DNA of 8,215 nucleotides from Pseudomonadales bacterium (lineage in GTDB: Bacteria > Pseudomonadota > Gammaproteobacteria > Pseudomonadales > Azotimanducaceae), in assembly GCA_021295935.1 (NCBI GenBank), contig JAGWBL010000036.1, forward strand, positions 1-8,215. The letters are read 5' to 3'. Every line of letters begins with the position of its first letter. Position 1 is the first letter of the stretch. The translations under genes were made by a program, and so were the position numbers. The notes under the pieces are model-generated. The model was not told the DNA's origin. It was given only the letters and a program-made list of their open reading frames with translations, and did no database searches. This document shows positions 1-6,476 of the stretch, piece after piece.

Positions 1-73
1 TCCAGGCACTGAGTCCCGCCACCGACTGGAATCATAGATTCCGCAGCAACAAATTCCGCAGGAACCCACGCCC
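1..73. other. Upstream flank of yidC, no gene assigned
   Basis: No complete gene fits here. In related genomes the gene before yidC is often the small membrane-insertion factor yidD, whose last residues vary and cannot be recognised from so short a piece. Frame 2 reads about eleven codons from the window edge to a TAG at 35-37, and frame 3 runs into yidC; either could be the tail of an upstream gene, but neither shows a family motif. The right half (38-65) is a short direct repeat carrying the yidC ribosome binding site. I see no clear promoter or terminator. Confidence 0.4.
38..65 (+). repeat. 15-nt-period direct repeat ahead of yidC
   Basis: The 13-mer ATTCCGCAGCAAC (38-50) recurs as ATTCCGCAGGAAC (53-65) with one mismatch, so the period is 15 nt. 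The single changed base turns AGCA into AGGA in the second copy, and this AGGA (60-63) sits 10 nt before the GTG start of yidC, making it the best Shine-Dalgarno candidate. It looks like a small local duplication; whether it affects yidC expression is unknown. Confidence 0.6.
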
Positions 74-1807
74 GTGTCCTTGAAGCTGAACTCGCCAGAC
101 GTGATCCGGTATGCCCTCTTGGTCGCACTTGGGATCACCGGCTACCTGCTCGTGCTCAGCTGGGCCGCGGACTCTGCTGATGCGGGCGGAAGAGAGAATC
201 AGGAACCTGTAGCTGGAGAGATTTCGACACCGAGCGGAGACGAGGGGGTTGCAGGAGATCAGGAGCTGGTTCCACCACTGCCGAGCGGGGTTGTGGACCT
301 TCCGGACGATTCAATGGCCAGCCCAGCGTCCGCGAAGGTTACACATCAAGATCCGACCCTGGGGGCAGTTTCGTCCGATCGAATGATCGTGGTGGAAACT
401 CCGTTGCTGAACGTGCTGATCGATCGGTATGGCGGAGACGTGGTGAAGACATCCCTCTTGCGACACGCGCAGAGCTTGTCCATACCTGATGTTCCCGTGA
501 CGCTTCTGGATCGAACGAGCCACAAGACCTACGAGGCGCAGAGTGGACTCACGGGCTTGGATCGTGATCACGATCGTCCGCTCTACATGTCGACCCAGAG
601 CCGGTATCGACTGGACGAAGGAAGTCTGGAGGTCGTGCTGACGCACCGAGCGGAGGGCATCGAGACCGTGAAGACGTTCGCGTTCGAAGCGGACCAGTAC
701 GTGATTCCCGTGTCCTACCGTGTTCGCAATCTGGGCGAGGAACCATTGCACACGCGACTTTTCGTGCAGCTCAAGCGAGACGCGTCACCGGTCGAGTCCC
801 GAGGAGCAGGGTTCTTCGCGCCGAGGGCCTACCTGGGGGCCGCGCTGACCACGGATGACTCGCGCTACGAGAAACTGAGCTTCGAGGATGTGGAATCGAG
901 CAACTTCAGCGCGGTCGTCACGGGAGGGTGGATCGCCATCCTTCAGCATTACTTCATCGCGGCCTGGGTTGCGGACCGCGACCAGCGATACGACTACTTC
1001 GGGCGAAGGGGGGCCGATGGGCTCTACCGATTCGGGTTCATCGGCCCCGAGACCGTCATTCCATCCGGGCGTGAAGGGAACTTTTCCGCCCGGTTCTACG
1101 CGGGGCCGAAGGACCAGGCATCTCTCAGGAACATCTCGGAGAACCTCAATCTCACCGTGGACTACGGTTGGTTCTGGTGGCTGTCGGTTCCGATGTTCAT
1201 GGTCCTAGACCTGATCCAGGATTACGTCTACAACTGGGGCATCGCCATCATCCTGTTGACCGTGGCGATCAAGCTCGCGCTGTGGCCTCTGGCTTCCACC
1301 AGCTATCGCTCCATGGCCAAGTTGCGAAAGGTGACGCCGCAGATGAAGCGGATCCAGGAGCGTTACTCGGACGACTCCGCCAAGTTGCGGCAAGCCATGA
1401 TGGAGCTTTATCAGAAGGAGAAGGTGAACCCGCTTCAGGGGTGTCTTCCCATGTTGCCGCAGATGCCTGTGTTCATCGCTCTCTACTGGGTTCTGTACGA
1501 GAGCGTAGAGCTGCGCCACGCTCCATTCTTCGGCTGGATCCAGGACCTGTCCTCCCACGACCCGTTCTTTGTCTTGCCGATCCTCATGGGTGCTTCCATG
1601 TTCGCCGCACAGGCTCTCAATCCCCCAGCTCCGAATCCGATGCAGCAGCGGATGATGAGGTTGATGCCTGTGGTGTTCACCGTGATTCTCGCCTTTTTCT
1701 CTGCAGGGCTGGTGCTGTATTGGCTGATGAACAACGTGCTGTCGTTCGCTCAACAGTGGTGGATCACGCGTCGTTTCGAGAAGGCGGACGTCCGACCCTC
1801 GTCGTAA
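74..1807 (+). CDS. yidC: YidC membrane protein insertase
   Basis: YidC (Oxa1/Alb3/YidC family) inserts and folds inner-membrane proteins, alone or with SecYEG. The 577-residue product has the Gram-negative layout. An N-terminal membrane anchor lies at about residues 13-30. A polar, acidic linker at about 32-100 follows. The large periplasmic beta domain spans about 103-360. The conserved five-helix insertase core includes helices at about 386-407, 457-478, 497-513 and 531-553. Family motifs are clear: SMAKLRKVTPQMKRIQERY (413-431) in the cytoplasmic hairpin, KEKVNPLQGC (448-457), SVELRHAPF (477-485) and the DPMQQ-like NPMQQRMM (521-528). The positive residue of the hydrophilic groove, Arg366 in E. 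coli, is Lys400 here, a common substitution. It is somewhat longer than E. coli YidC (548), mostly through the linker. The GTG start is chosen because AGGA lies 10 nt upstream and the anchor follows at the usual distance. mnmE follows after 46 nt. Confidence 0.97.
   Translation: MSLKLNSPDVIRYALLVALGITGYLLVLSWAADSADAGGRENQEPVAGEISTPSGDEGVAGDQELVPPLPSGVVDLPDDSMASPASAKVTHQDPTLGAVSSDRMIVVETPLLNVLIDRYGGDVVKTSLLRHAQSLSIPDVPVTLLDRTSHKTYEAQSGLTGLDRDHDRPLYMSTQSRYRLDEGSLEVVLTHRAEGIETVKTFAFEADQYVIPVSYRVRNLGEEPLHTRLFVQLKRDASPVESRGAGFFAPRAYLGAALTTDDSRYEKLSFEDVESSNFSAVVTGGWIAILQHYFIAAWVADRDQRYDYFGRRGADGLYRFGFIGPETVIPSGREGNFSARFYAGPKDQASLRNISENLNLTVDYGWFWWLSVPMFMVLDLIQDYVYNWGIAIILLTVAIKLALWPLASTSYRSMAKLRKVTPQMKRIQERYSDDSAKLRQAMMELYQKEKVNPLQGCLPMLPQMPVFIALYWVLYESVELRHAPFFGWIQDLSSHDPFFVLPILMGASMFAAQALNPPAPNPMQQRMMRLMPVVFTVILAFFSAGLVLYWLMNNVLSFAQQWWITRRFEKADVRPSS
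560..575. repeat. Perfect 16-bp palindrome inside yidC
   Basis: GATCGTGATCACGATC is its own reverse complement, with no spacer. It encodes the Asp-Arg-Asp-His-Asp-Arg run at residues 163-168, in the periplasmic domain. It resembles an operator in symmetry but matches no operator I know, and it lies about 490 nt inside the gene. Chance or codon choice remains the simplest explanation. Confidence 0.6.
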
Positions 1808-1819
1808 CGCTTTTCGGAG

Positions 1820-1838
1820 CGAACCGGCGCGGGGTTCG
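1820..1838 (+). other. Small hairpin in the yidC-mnmE gap
   Basis: CGAACC (1820-1825) pairs perfectly with GGTTCG (1833-1838) around a 7-nt loop. It starts 12 nt after the yidC stop and ends 15 nt before the mnmE GTG. No T-run follows, so it does not look like an intrinsic terminator and readthrough into mnmE is expected. It could protect the 3' end of yidC mRNA or affect mnmE translation; this is inference only. Confidence 0.35.
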
Positions 1839-1853
1839 GCAGGCTGAGTCGCG

Positions 1854-3158
1854 GTGAGTTCGACGATAGCCGCGGTGGCCACGCCTCCCGGTCGAGGCGG
1901 AATCGGAATCGTCCGACTGTCCGGCCGGACCTCGCACGACGTGGCCTCCCGCCTCGCCCACCAGAAGTTTGAACCGAGACGGGCAACTCTGGCCTCGTTT
2001 CTTGAGGAGGACGGGACGCCCATTGACACCGGCCTGGTCCTTTGGTTCCAAGCGCCTCGCTCCTATACGGGAGAGGACGTGATCGAACTTCACGGACACG
2101 GCAGTCCAGTGGTCATGGAGATGCTGCTGAATCGAGTTTGCGAGCTGGGCGCAAGGCTCGCGAATCCGGGCGAGTTCACCGAGCGCGCGTTCTTGAACGG
2201 CCGACTGGACTTGGCACAGGCGGAAGCCGTGGCGGACTTGATCCAGAGCTCAAGCGAAGAGGGCTCGCGGGCAGCGCAGAGATCGCTGAGGGGGGAGTTC
2301 TCGGACGCGGTCCGCGGAGTTGGCGAACTCCTGTTGCGGATTCGCGTGCACGTCGAGGCCGCCTTGGACTTTCCGGAAGAGGAAATCGACTTCTTGGCGG
2401 AGCCCGCGCTCACCGCGACGGTGGAAGAAGCGATCCTGCGCTTGCACGAAGTGATCCGGAAATCGAATTCGGGCTCGCTTCTCGTGTCCGGTGTCCGGAT
2501 CGCCATCGGGGGGAGTCCGAACGTGGGCAAGTCGAGTCTGCTTAACCGGTTGGTCGGCCATGATCGGGCCATAGTGACGCCAGCAGCCGGCACGACGCGG
2601 GATGTCGTTGAGGGGCAGTTCTTCATTCGGGGGATGCCTGTAACCGTGGCAGACACCGCAGGATTGCGCGAAACGAAGGATCCGATCGAGGTGCTGGGAA
2701 TGGACCGGGCGCACGCGGCGTTCAGAGACGCCGACTGCATATTGTGGCTCACGGACGATCGCCAGACGGACGCTCTGCCGCCTCTTGCCAGGCCCTTGAT
2801 TCACGTCAGAAACAAATGCGACCTGAGCGGCAACCCCCCGGGTCGGCTGGAGGACGGCTCGGTGCGCACGTGCGCGCTGACCGGGCTTGGTCTGGAGCGA
2901 CTGCAAGAGGCCATCGCCAAGAAGGCCGGATTGGTGAGCGGCGACGCGGTTTTCGCGGGGCGCCCGAGGCACTTGACGTGCCTGCGGGCAGCCGCGAAGG
3001 AAGTCAGGGCGGGCCTCGACCAACTGGGGCTCGGAAACGGGGATCTGGCGGCGGAGTCGTTCCGGCTGGCGCAGGAGCAACTGGGACGGATCGTGGGCGA
3101 GACAACCAGCGACGACTTGCTGGGAGAGATCTTCTCCACGTTCTGCATAGGGAAGTAG
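1854..3158 (+). CDS. mnmE: tRNA modification GTPase MnmE
   Basis: MnmE (TrmE) works with MnmG to place the aminomethyl or carboxymethylaminomethyl group on C5 of the wobble uridine in certain tRNAs, using a folate one-carbon unit and GTP hydrolysis. The 434-residue protein (E. coli 454) has the N-terminal folate-binding and dimerisation domain at about 1-118, opening with the signature ATPPGRGGIGIVRLSG (9-24). A helical domain follows, with the G domain inserted at about 212-360. G motifs are all present: GSPNVGKS (220-227), TTRD (247-250), DTAG (267-270), NKCD (320-323) and a G5-like ALT (341-343). Glu279 aligns with the catalytic Glu282 of E. coli. The protein ends in the family's invariant C-I-G-K. 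The GTG start fits the family N-terminus; only a weak GCAGG lies 10 nt upstream. mnmG follows after 36 nt and the two products form one complex. Confidence 0.98.
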   Translation: MSSTIAAVATPPGRGGIGIVRLSGRTSHDVASRLAHQKFEPRRATLASFLEEDGTPIDTGLVLWFQAPRSYTGEDVIELHGHGSPVVMEMLLNRVCELGARLANPGEFTERAFLNGRLDLAQAEAVADLIQSSSEEGSRAAQRSLRGEFSDAVRGVGELLLRIRVHVEAALDFPEEEIDFLAEPALTATVEEAILRLHEVIRKSNSGSLLVSGVRIAIGGSPNVGKSSLLNRLVGHDRAIVTPAAGTTRDVVEGQFFIRGMPVTVADTAGLRETKDPIEVLGMDRAHAAFRDADCILWLTDDRQTDALPPLARPLIHVRNKCDLSGNPPGRLEDGSVRTCALTGLGLERLQEAIAKKAGLVSGDAVFAGRPRHLTCLRAAAKEVRAGLDQLGLGNGDLAAESFRLAQEQLGRIVGETTSDDLLGEIFSTFCIGK

Positions 3159-3194
3159 TTCAGGTTGACACGGACCTCTTACACTTGCAGCGAC

Positions 3195-5105
3195 ATGCAG
3201 TACCCAGACACCTTTGATGTCGTCGTGATCGGCGGCGGTCACGCAGGAACCGAAGCTGCGCTCGCGTCTGCGCGCACGGGAGCCTCGACGATGTTGCTTA
3301 CGCAAGCTGTCGAGACATTGGGGCAGATGTCCTGCAACCCAGCCATCGGGGGCATCGGCAAGAGCCACCTCGTCAAGGAAATCGACGCCTTGGGCGGAGC
3401 GATGGCGCTCGCAACCGACCAGGCGGGCATCCAGTTCAGGACATTGAACAGCCGCAAGGGGCCAGCAGTGCGTGCGACCCGTGCCCAGGCTGATCGCAAC
3501 CTGTACCGGCAGGCCATCCGGCGAATGCTCGAGGGGCAGGACGCTCTCAGGATCTTCCAGGACCTTGCGGTAGACCTGGACTTCCAGGACGATAGGGTCC
3601 GGAGCGTCACCACGCGTTCGGGGCTCGTGATCCGTACGAATGCCGTGGTGTTGACAGCCGGCACGTTTCTGGGCGGCAGGATCTTCATTGGCCGGGAAAA
3701 CCACTCGGGCGGACGTGCGGGCGACAGCGCGTCGCGCCGGCTTGCCGAGAGACTTCGAGCCATACCCTTCCTAGCAGGCCGCCTTAAGACGGGCACGCCA
3801 CCCAGGATCGACGGAGCGACCGTGGATTTTTCGGCGCTGGAGCCACAGCGCGGTGACGAGCCACGACCGGTCATGTCGTATCTGGGATCGCGCGACATGC
3901 ATCCTCGCCAGGTTTGCTGTCACATCGCGTGGACGAACGAGCGAACTCACGAAGTGATCCGCGAGTCGCTGCACGATTCCCCCATGTTCGCGGGCGACAT
4001 CCAGGGCGTGGGGCCTCGGTACTGCCCATCCATTGAAGACAAGGTGGTTCGGTTCGCTGATCGAGCGGCCCACCAGGTCTTTGTGGAACCGGAGGGTCTG
4101 CAAACCACCGAACTCTATCCAAACGGAATATCCACAAGTCTTCCGTTTGACGCGCAGCTGCGGGCCATCCACACCATGTCGGGGTTTGAGGGAGCGCACA
4201 TCACTCGCGCAGGCTACGCGATCGAGTACGACTTCTTCGACCCCAGGGACCTTCATCGGACGCTCGAAACCAAGAGCATCGAAGGGATGTTTTTTGCGGG
4301 GCAGATCAATGGCACGACGGGGTACGAGGAAGCGGCGGCGCAGGGGTTGCTTGCAGGGCTGAATGCGGCAAGAAAGTGCGCTCGCAGAGAGCAGTGGCAC
4401 CCCGGTCGCGAGGAAGCGTACATGGGGGTGCTGGTTGACGACTTGGTGACCATGGGGGCACCGGAACCCTACCGGATGTTCACCAGCCGCGCAGAGTACC
4501 GGCTTCGCCTACGTGAGGACAACGCGGACCTTCGACTCACGGAGATCGGGCGGAATCTGGGTCTGGTCGGCGACGAGCGTTGGAGAGTCTTCAAGGAACG
4601 AAGGAGATCGGCCCAGTCGATCGCCGACCGCCTGCGTTCGATACGCGCTGCGAGCGATGGAGACCTTGTCTCTCGAGTAGAAGCCATCTTGGGAACCAGA
4701 TGGCCAGCGGAACAGACCCTCTACGACTTGCTCCGTCGGCCCGGATTCAGCGCGCGGTCGGTGGTGGACTGCGGCGTTTGCGAAGTGCAGTCGCTGGGCA
4801 CGCTGGAACACGTCGAGACGGAGGCGAAGTACGAGGGATACATTGCCCGCCAGGAACAGGATGTCGAGCGCGATCGAAGACGGCGTGGCCAGTCCATCCC
4901 TGAGGGAATCTGCTACACCGGGATGCAGGGACTGAGTGCCGAGATGAAGGAGAAACTCCAGCTCGCGCAGCCTCGCAACCTGGAGGAAGCTTCCCGAATC
5001 CCGGGAATGACGCCGCCGGCCCTGTCTCTCGTCGCGGTGGCGGCGCGATGTGCGACGGAGAGCGCTGGGAACCGGCCCGAACGCAAGCGCAGGCATGCCG
5101 TTTGA
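3195..5105 (+). CDS. mnmG: tRNA wobble-uridine modification FAD protein MnmG
   Basis: MnmG (GidA) is the FAD- and NADH-using partner of MnmE. The 636-residue product (E. coli 629) begins with the Rossmann loop GGGHAGTEAA (13-22). It keeps both functional cysteines at the E. coli positions: Cys47 in MSCNPAIGGIGK (45-56) and Cys277 in GPRYCPSIEDK (273-293 region). Other hallmarks are KTGTPPRIDG (198-207), ELYPNGISTSLP (306-317), FAGQINGTTGYEEAAAQG (367-384), FTSRAEYRL (429-437) and KYEGYIARQ (545-553). The C-terminal helical domain that contacts MnmE and tRNA is complete. ATG at 3195 is preferred because the protein then starts M-x-Y-P-D-x-F-D as in E. coli. It has no good Shine-Dalgarno; an in-frame TTG at 3165 has GGAAG 9 nt upstream and would add ten residues. 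The gene overlaps rsmG by 11 nt. Confidence 0.98.
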   Translation: MQYPDTFDVVVIGGGHAGTEAALASARTGASTMLLTQAVETLGQMSCNPAIGGIGKSHLVKEIDALGGAMALATDQAGIQFRTLNSRKGPAVRATRAQADRNLYRQAIRRMLEGQDALRIFQDLAVDLDFQDDRVRSVTTRSGLVIRTNAVVLTAGTFLGGRIFIGRENHSGGRAGDSASRRLAERLRAIPFLAGRLKTGTPPRIDGATVDFSALEPQRGDEPRPVMSYLGSRDMHPRQVCCHIAWTNERTHEVIRESLHDSPMFAGDIQGVGPRYCPSIEDKVVRFADRAAHQVFVEPEGLQTTELYPNGISTSLPFDAQLRAIHTMSGFEGAHITRAGYAIEYDFFDPRDLHRTLETKSIEGMFFAGQINGTTGYEEAAAQGLLAGLNAARKCARREQWHPGREEAYMGVLVDDLVTMGAPEPYRMFTSRAEYRLRLREDNADLRLTEIGRNLGLVGDERWRVFKERRRSAQSIADRLRSIRAASDGDLVSRVEAILGTRWPAEQTLYDLLRRPGFSARSVVDCGVCEVQSLGTLEHVETEAKYEGYIARQEQDVERDRRRRGQSIPEGICYTGMQGLSAEMKEKLQLAQPRNLEEASRIPGMTPPALSLVAVAARCATESAGNRPERKRRHAV

Positions 5106-5685
5106 CCCGCCCCCCGCCGCGCCCCCAGCACTGTCGGACAAGGATCGCCATCGCCTAGAGACTCACCTTGAACTGATCAGGCAATGGAATGACGCCGTGG
5201 GTCTGGTGTCGGAAAGAGACTCCGGATTGCTTTGGGAGCGACATGTGCTGGACAGCCTCGCCGTAGTTCCGCACATTTCGAAGCAGGGGCGGCACCTGGA
5301 TGCGGGATCTGGGGGCGGGTTTCCGGCGATCCCGGTAGCGGTCCTGCGTCCAAGCCTGGAGGTCACATTGGTGGAGCGAAGCCAGCGGAAGAGTGCGTTC
5401 CTCCGTCACGCGGCCTTCGAACTTGATCTGCCGAATGTCTCGGTGGTGTGCCGGGATCTGCGCCAGTTTTCGCCGATTCGCCGGTTCGACACGGCAACGG
5501 CGAGAGGCATCGCGCCGCCCGTCGCGGCGTGGCGGATGTTGCGTCCGCTGCTGGCGGAGTCCGGGAGGTTGCTGGTGCATCATGCGGGCGACATCCCGGC
5601 TGAGATCGAGGGTGGCGCGCTGATCGCCACCCGATCCGCTGGGAGGGGCAGGTTGAGCGAAATTGAACGGAGGGCGAAGTCGTGA
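5095..5685 (+). CDS. rsmG: 16S rRNA m7G527 methyltransferase RsmG
   Basis: RsmG (GidB) uses S-adenosylmethionine to methylate N7 of G527 in the 530 loop of 16S rRNA, in the cytoplasm. From ATG 5095 the product is 196 residues (E. coli 207). The family's N-terminal helical part reads LIRQWNDAVGLVSERD (27-42), followed by the RHxxDS motif (Arg49-Ser54). The SAM loop is DAGSGGGFPAIP (69-80); the usual Gly after the loop proline is Ala78. The acidic strand end TLVERSQRKSAFLR (91-104) and the Arg137 motif (TARG, compare SRA in E. coli) follow. The C-terminal end is short and divergent. An in-frame GTG at 5050 would add 15 residues but reaches deep into mnmG, so ATG 5095, overlapping mnmG by 11 nt, is preferred. 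The stop overlaps the parA start, so expression is probably coupled on both sides. Confidence 0.95.
   Translation: MPFDPPPAAPPALSDKDRHRLETHLELIRQWNDAVGLVSERDSGLLWERHVLDSLAVVPHISKQGRHLDAGSGGGFPAIPVAVLRPSLEVTLVERSQRKSAFLRHAAFELDLPNVSVVCRDLRQFSPIRRFDTATARGIAPPVAAWRMLRPLLAESGRLLVHHAGDIPAEIEGGALIATRSAGRGRLSEIERRAKS
5669..5674 (+). promoter_or_regulatory. Strong ribosome binding site for parA
   Basis: GGAGGG lies inside the last codons of rsmG, 7 nt before the GTG at 5682. It is the best Shine-Dalgarno in the window and fixes the parA start, whose GTG shares the GTGA overlap with the rsmG stop. Confidence 0.7.
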
Positions 5686-6476
5686 CCCGGACGCTGGCCG
5701 TCGCCAACCAGAAAGGCGGGGTTGGCAAGACCACGACGAGCGTGAATCTCGCGGCGTCCCTTGCTGAATTCGGTGTCTCGGTACTGCTTGTCGACATGGA
5801 CCCTCAAGCCAACGCCACCGCGGGAGCTGGGGTGAACCGCACCGCTGAATCGCCTACCGCCTATCACTGGTTGCTGGGGTACTGCTCGTTCGACGAGAGT
5901 TGCTGTTCCGCCAATGGCGGGTACACGATCATTCCATCCAGTGGCGATCTCACGGCCGCGGAGCTGGCGTTATTGAACGCGCCGGATCGGAACTTCAGGC
6001 TCTCCCGAAGAATGAGGGAGAGCCCGGGCTTCGAGTACACCATCATTGACTGCCCGCCTTCTTTGAACGTCCTGACCGTCAATGCTCTCAATGCGGCCAG
6101 TGGCGTGCTGGTTCCCATGCAGTGCGAGTACCTTGCATTGGAGGGACTCTCGGCCTTGCTCTCGACGGTGGACGGGGTCCGCCGGTCGGGCAATCGCAAC
6201 CTCGAGCTGGACGGGATCGTGAGGACCATGTACGACCCGAGGAACTCGCTTTCCCGAGAAGTCTCGCGGCAGCTCTTCGATCACTTCCGTGACGCGGTCT
6301 ACCGAACCGTCATTCCTCGAAACGTCAAACTGGCGGAAGCGCCAAGCCACGGCTTGCCGGGCCTGCTCTACGATTCAAGGGCCAAGGGCAGCGTGGCATA
6401 CCGGGCGCTGGCACGCGAGATGATTGAAAAACACAGGAACCGGAACGCGGCCGGATTGGAGAAAGAACATGCCTAG
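5682..6476 (+). CDS. parA: Chromosome partitioning ATPase ParA (Soj)
   Basis: ParA is the nucleoid-bound ATPase that, with ParB on parS, moves replicated origin regions apart. The 264-residue product starts directly with the deviant Walker A motif KGGVGKTT (11-18, signature Lys11 and catalytic Lys16). It continues with LLVDMDPQANAT (35-46), the Walker B strand IIDCPPSLN (121-129), VPMQCEYLALEGL (144-156) and VIPRNVKLAEAPSHGLP (210-226). There is no N-terminal DNA-binding extension, as expected for a chromosomal Soj-type ParA rather than a type Ia plasmid protein. Three cysteines cluster at 68, 74 and 75 in a variable loop. The start codon GTG overlaps the rsmG stop in GTGA, and parB begins 8 nt before the parA stop, so rsmG, parA and parB are probably translated in a coupled way. 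Confidence 0.95.
   Translation: MTRTLAVANQKGGVGKTTTSVNLAASLAEFGVSVLLVDMDPQANATAGAGVNRTAESPTAYHWLLGYCSFDESCCSANGGYTIIPSSGDLTAAELALLNAPDRNFRLSRRMRESPGFEYTIIDCPPSLNVLTVNALNAASGVLVPMQCEYLALEGLSALLSTVDGVRRSGNRNLELDGIVRTMYDPRNSLSREVSRQLFDHFRDAVYRTVIPRNVKLAEAPSHGLPGLLYDSRAKGSVAYRALAREMIEKHRNRNAAGLEKEHA
5998..6030 (+). repeat. 9-bp hairpin and overlapping palindrome in parA
   Basis: GGCTCTCCC (5998-6006) pairs perfectly with GGGAGAGCC (6016-6024) around a 9-nt loop, and the overlapping AGCCCGGGCT (6021-6030) is a perfect 10-bp palindrome. They encode a variable stretch of ParA just before the Walker B strand. No T-run follows, so it is not a terminator. It could be a stable mRNA structure or chance in high-GC coding DNA. 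Confidence 0.5.
6458..6461 (+). promoter_or_regulatory. Ribosome binding site deciding the parB start
   Basis: GGAG within the last parA codons, 7 nt before ATG 6469, selects that start over an in-frame upstream GTG/ATG region at 6424 that would add 15 residues unlike any ParB N-terminus. Confidence 0.6.

Noticed and set aside
1805..1853. Intrinsic terminator after yidC
   Set aside because: The hairpin there is short and not followed by a T-run; the T-run at 1811-1814 precedes it.
1168..1857. 229-codon + strand open frame within yidC
   Set aside because: It is out of frame with yidC, low in hydrophobic order, and covers the conserved insertase core of YidC.
1205..2029. 274-codon antisense open frame over the end of yidC and start of mnmE
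   Set aside because: It is a compositional shadow of two certain genes, with no recognisable domain.
2797..2814. parS-like sequence in mnmE
   Set aside because: It has a 2-nt insertion at the centre plus a mismatch, and it encodes the conserved VRNK part of the G4 motif, so protein constraint explains it. Mentioned only as the nearest match.
3165..3193. TTGACA at 3165 as a -35 element for mnmG
   Set aside because: No acceptable -10 lies 16-18 bp downstream; the TACACT at 3180 is only 9 bp away.
2250..3704. 484-codon antisense open frame across the mnmE-mnmG junction
   Set aside because: mnmE and mnmG lie in the same frame in high-GC DNA, so the opposite strand stays open through both. The translation shows no family motif or membrane pattern, and both sense genes are certain.
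4126..4134. DnaA-box-like ATATCCACA in mnmG
   Set aside because: It is a single near match to TTATCCACA inside codons for the conserved Gly-Ile-Ser-Thr stretch. There is no cluster of boxes or AT-rich region, so no origin is called.
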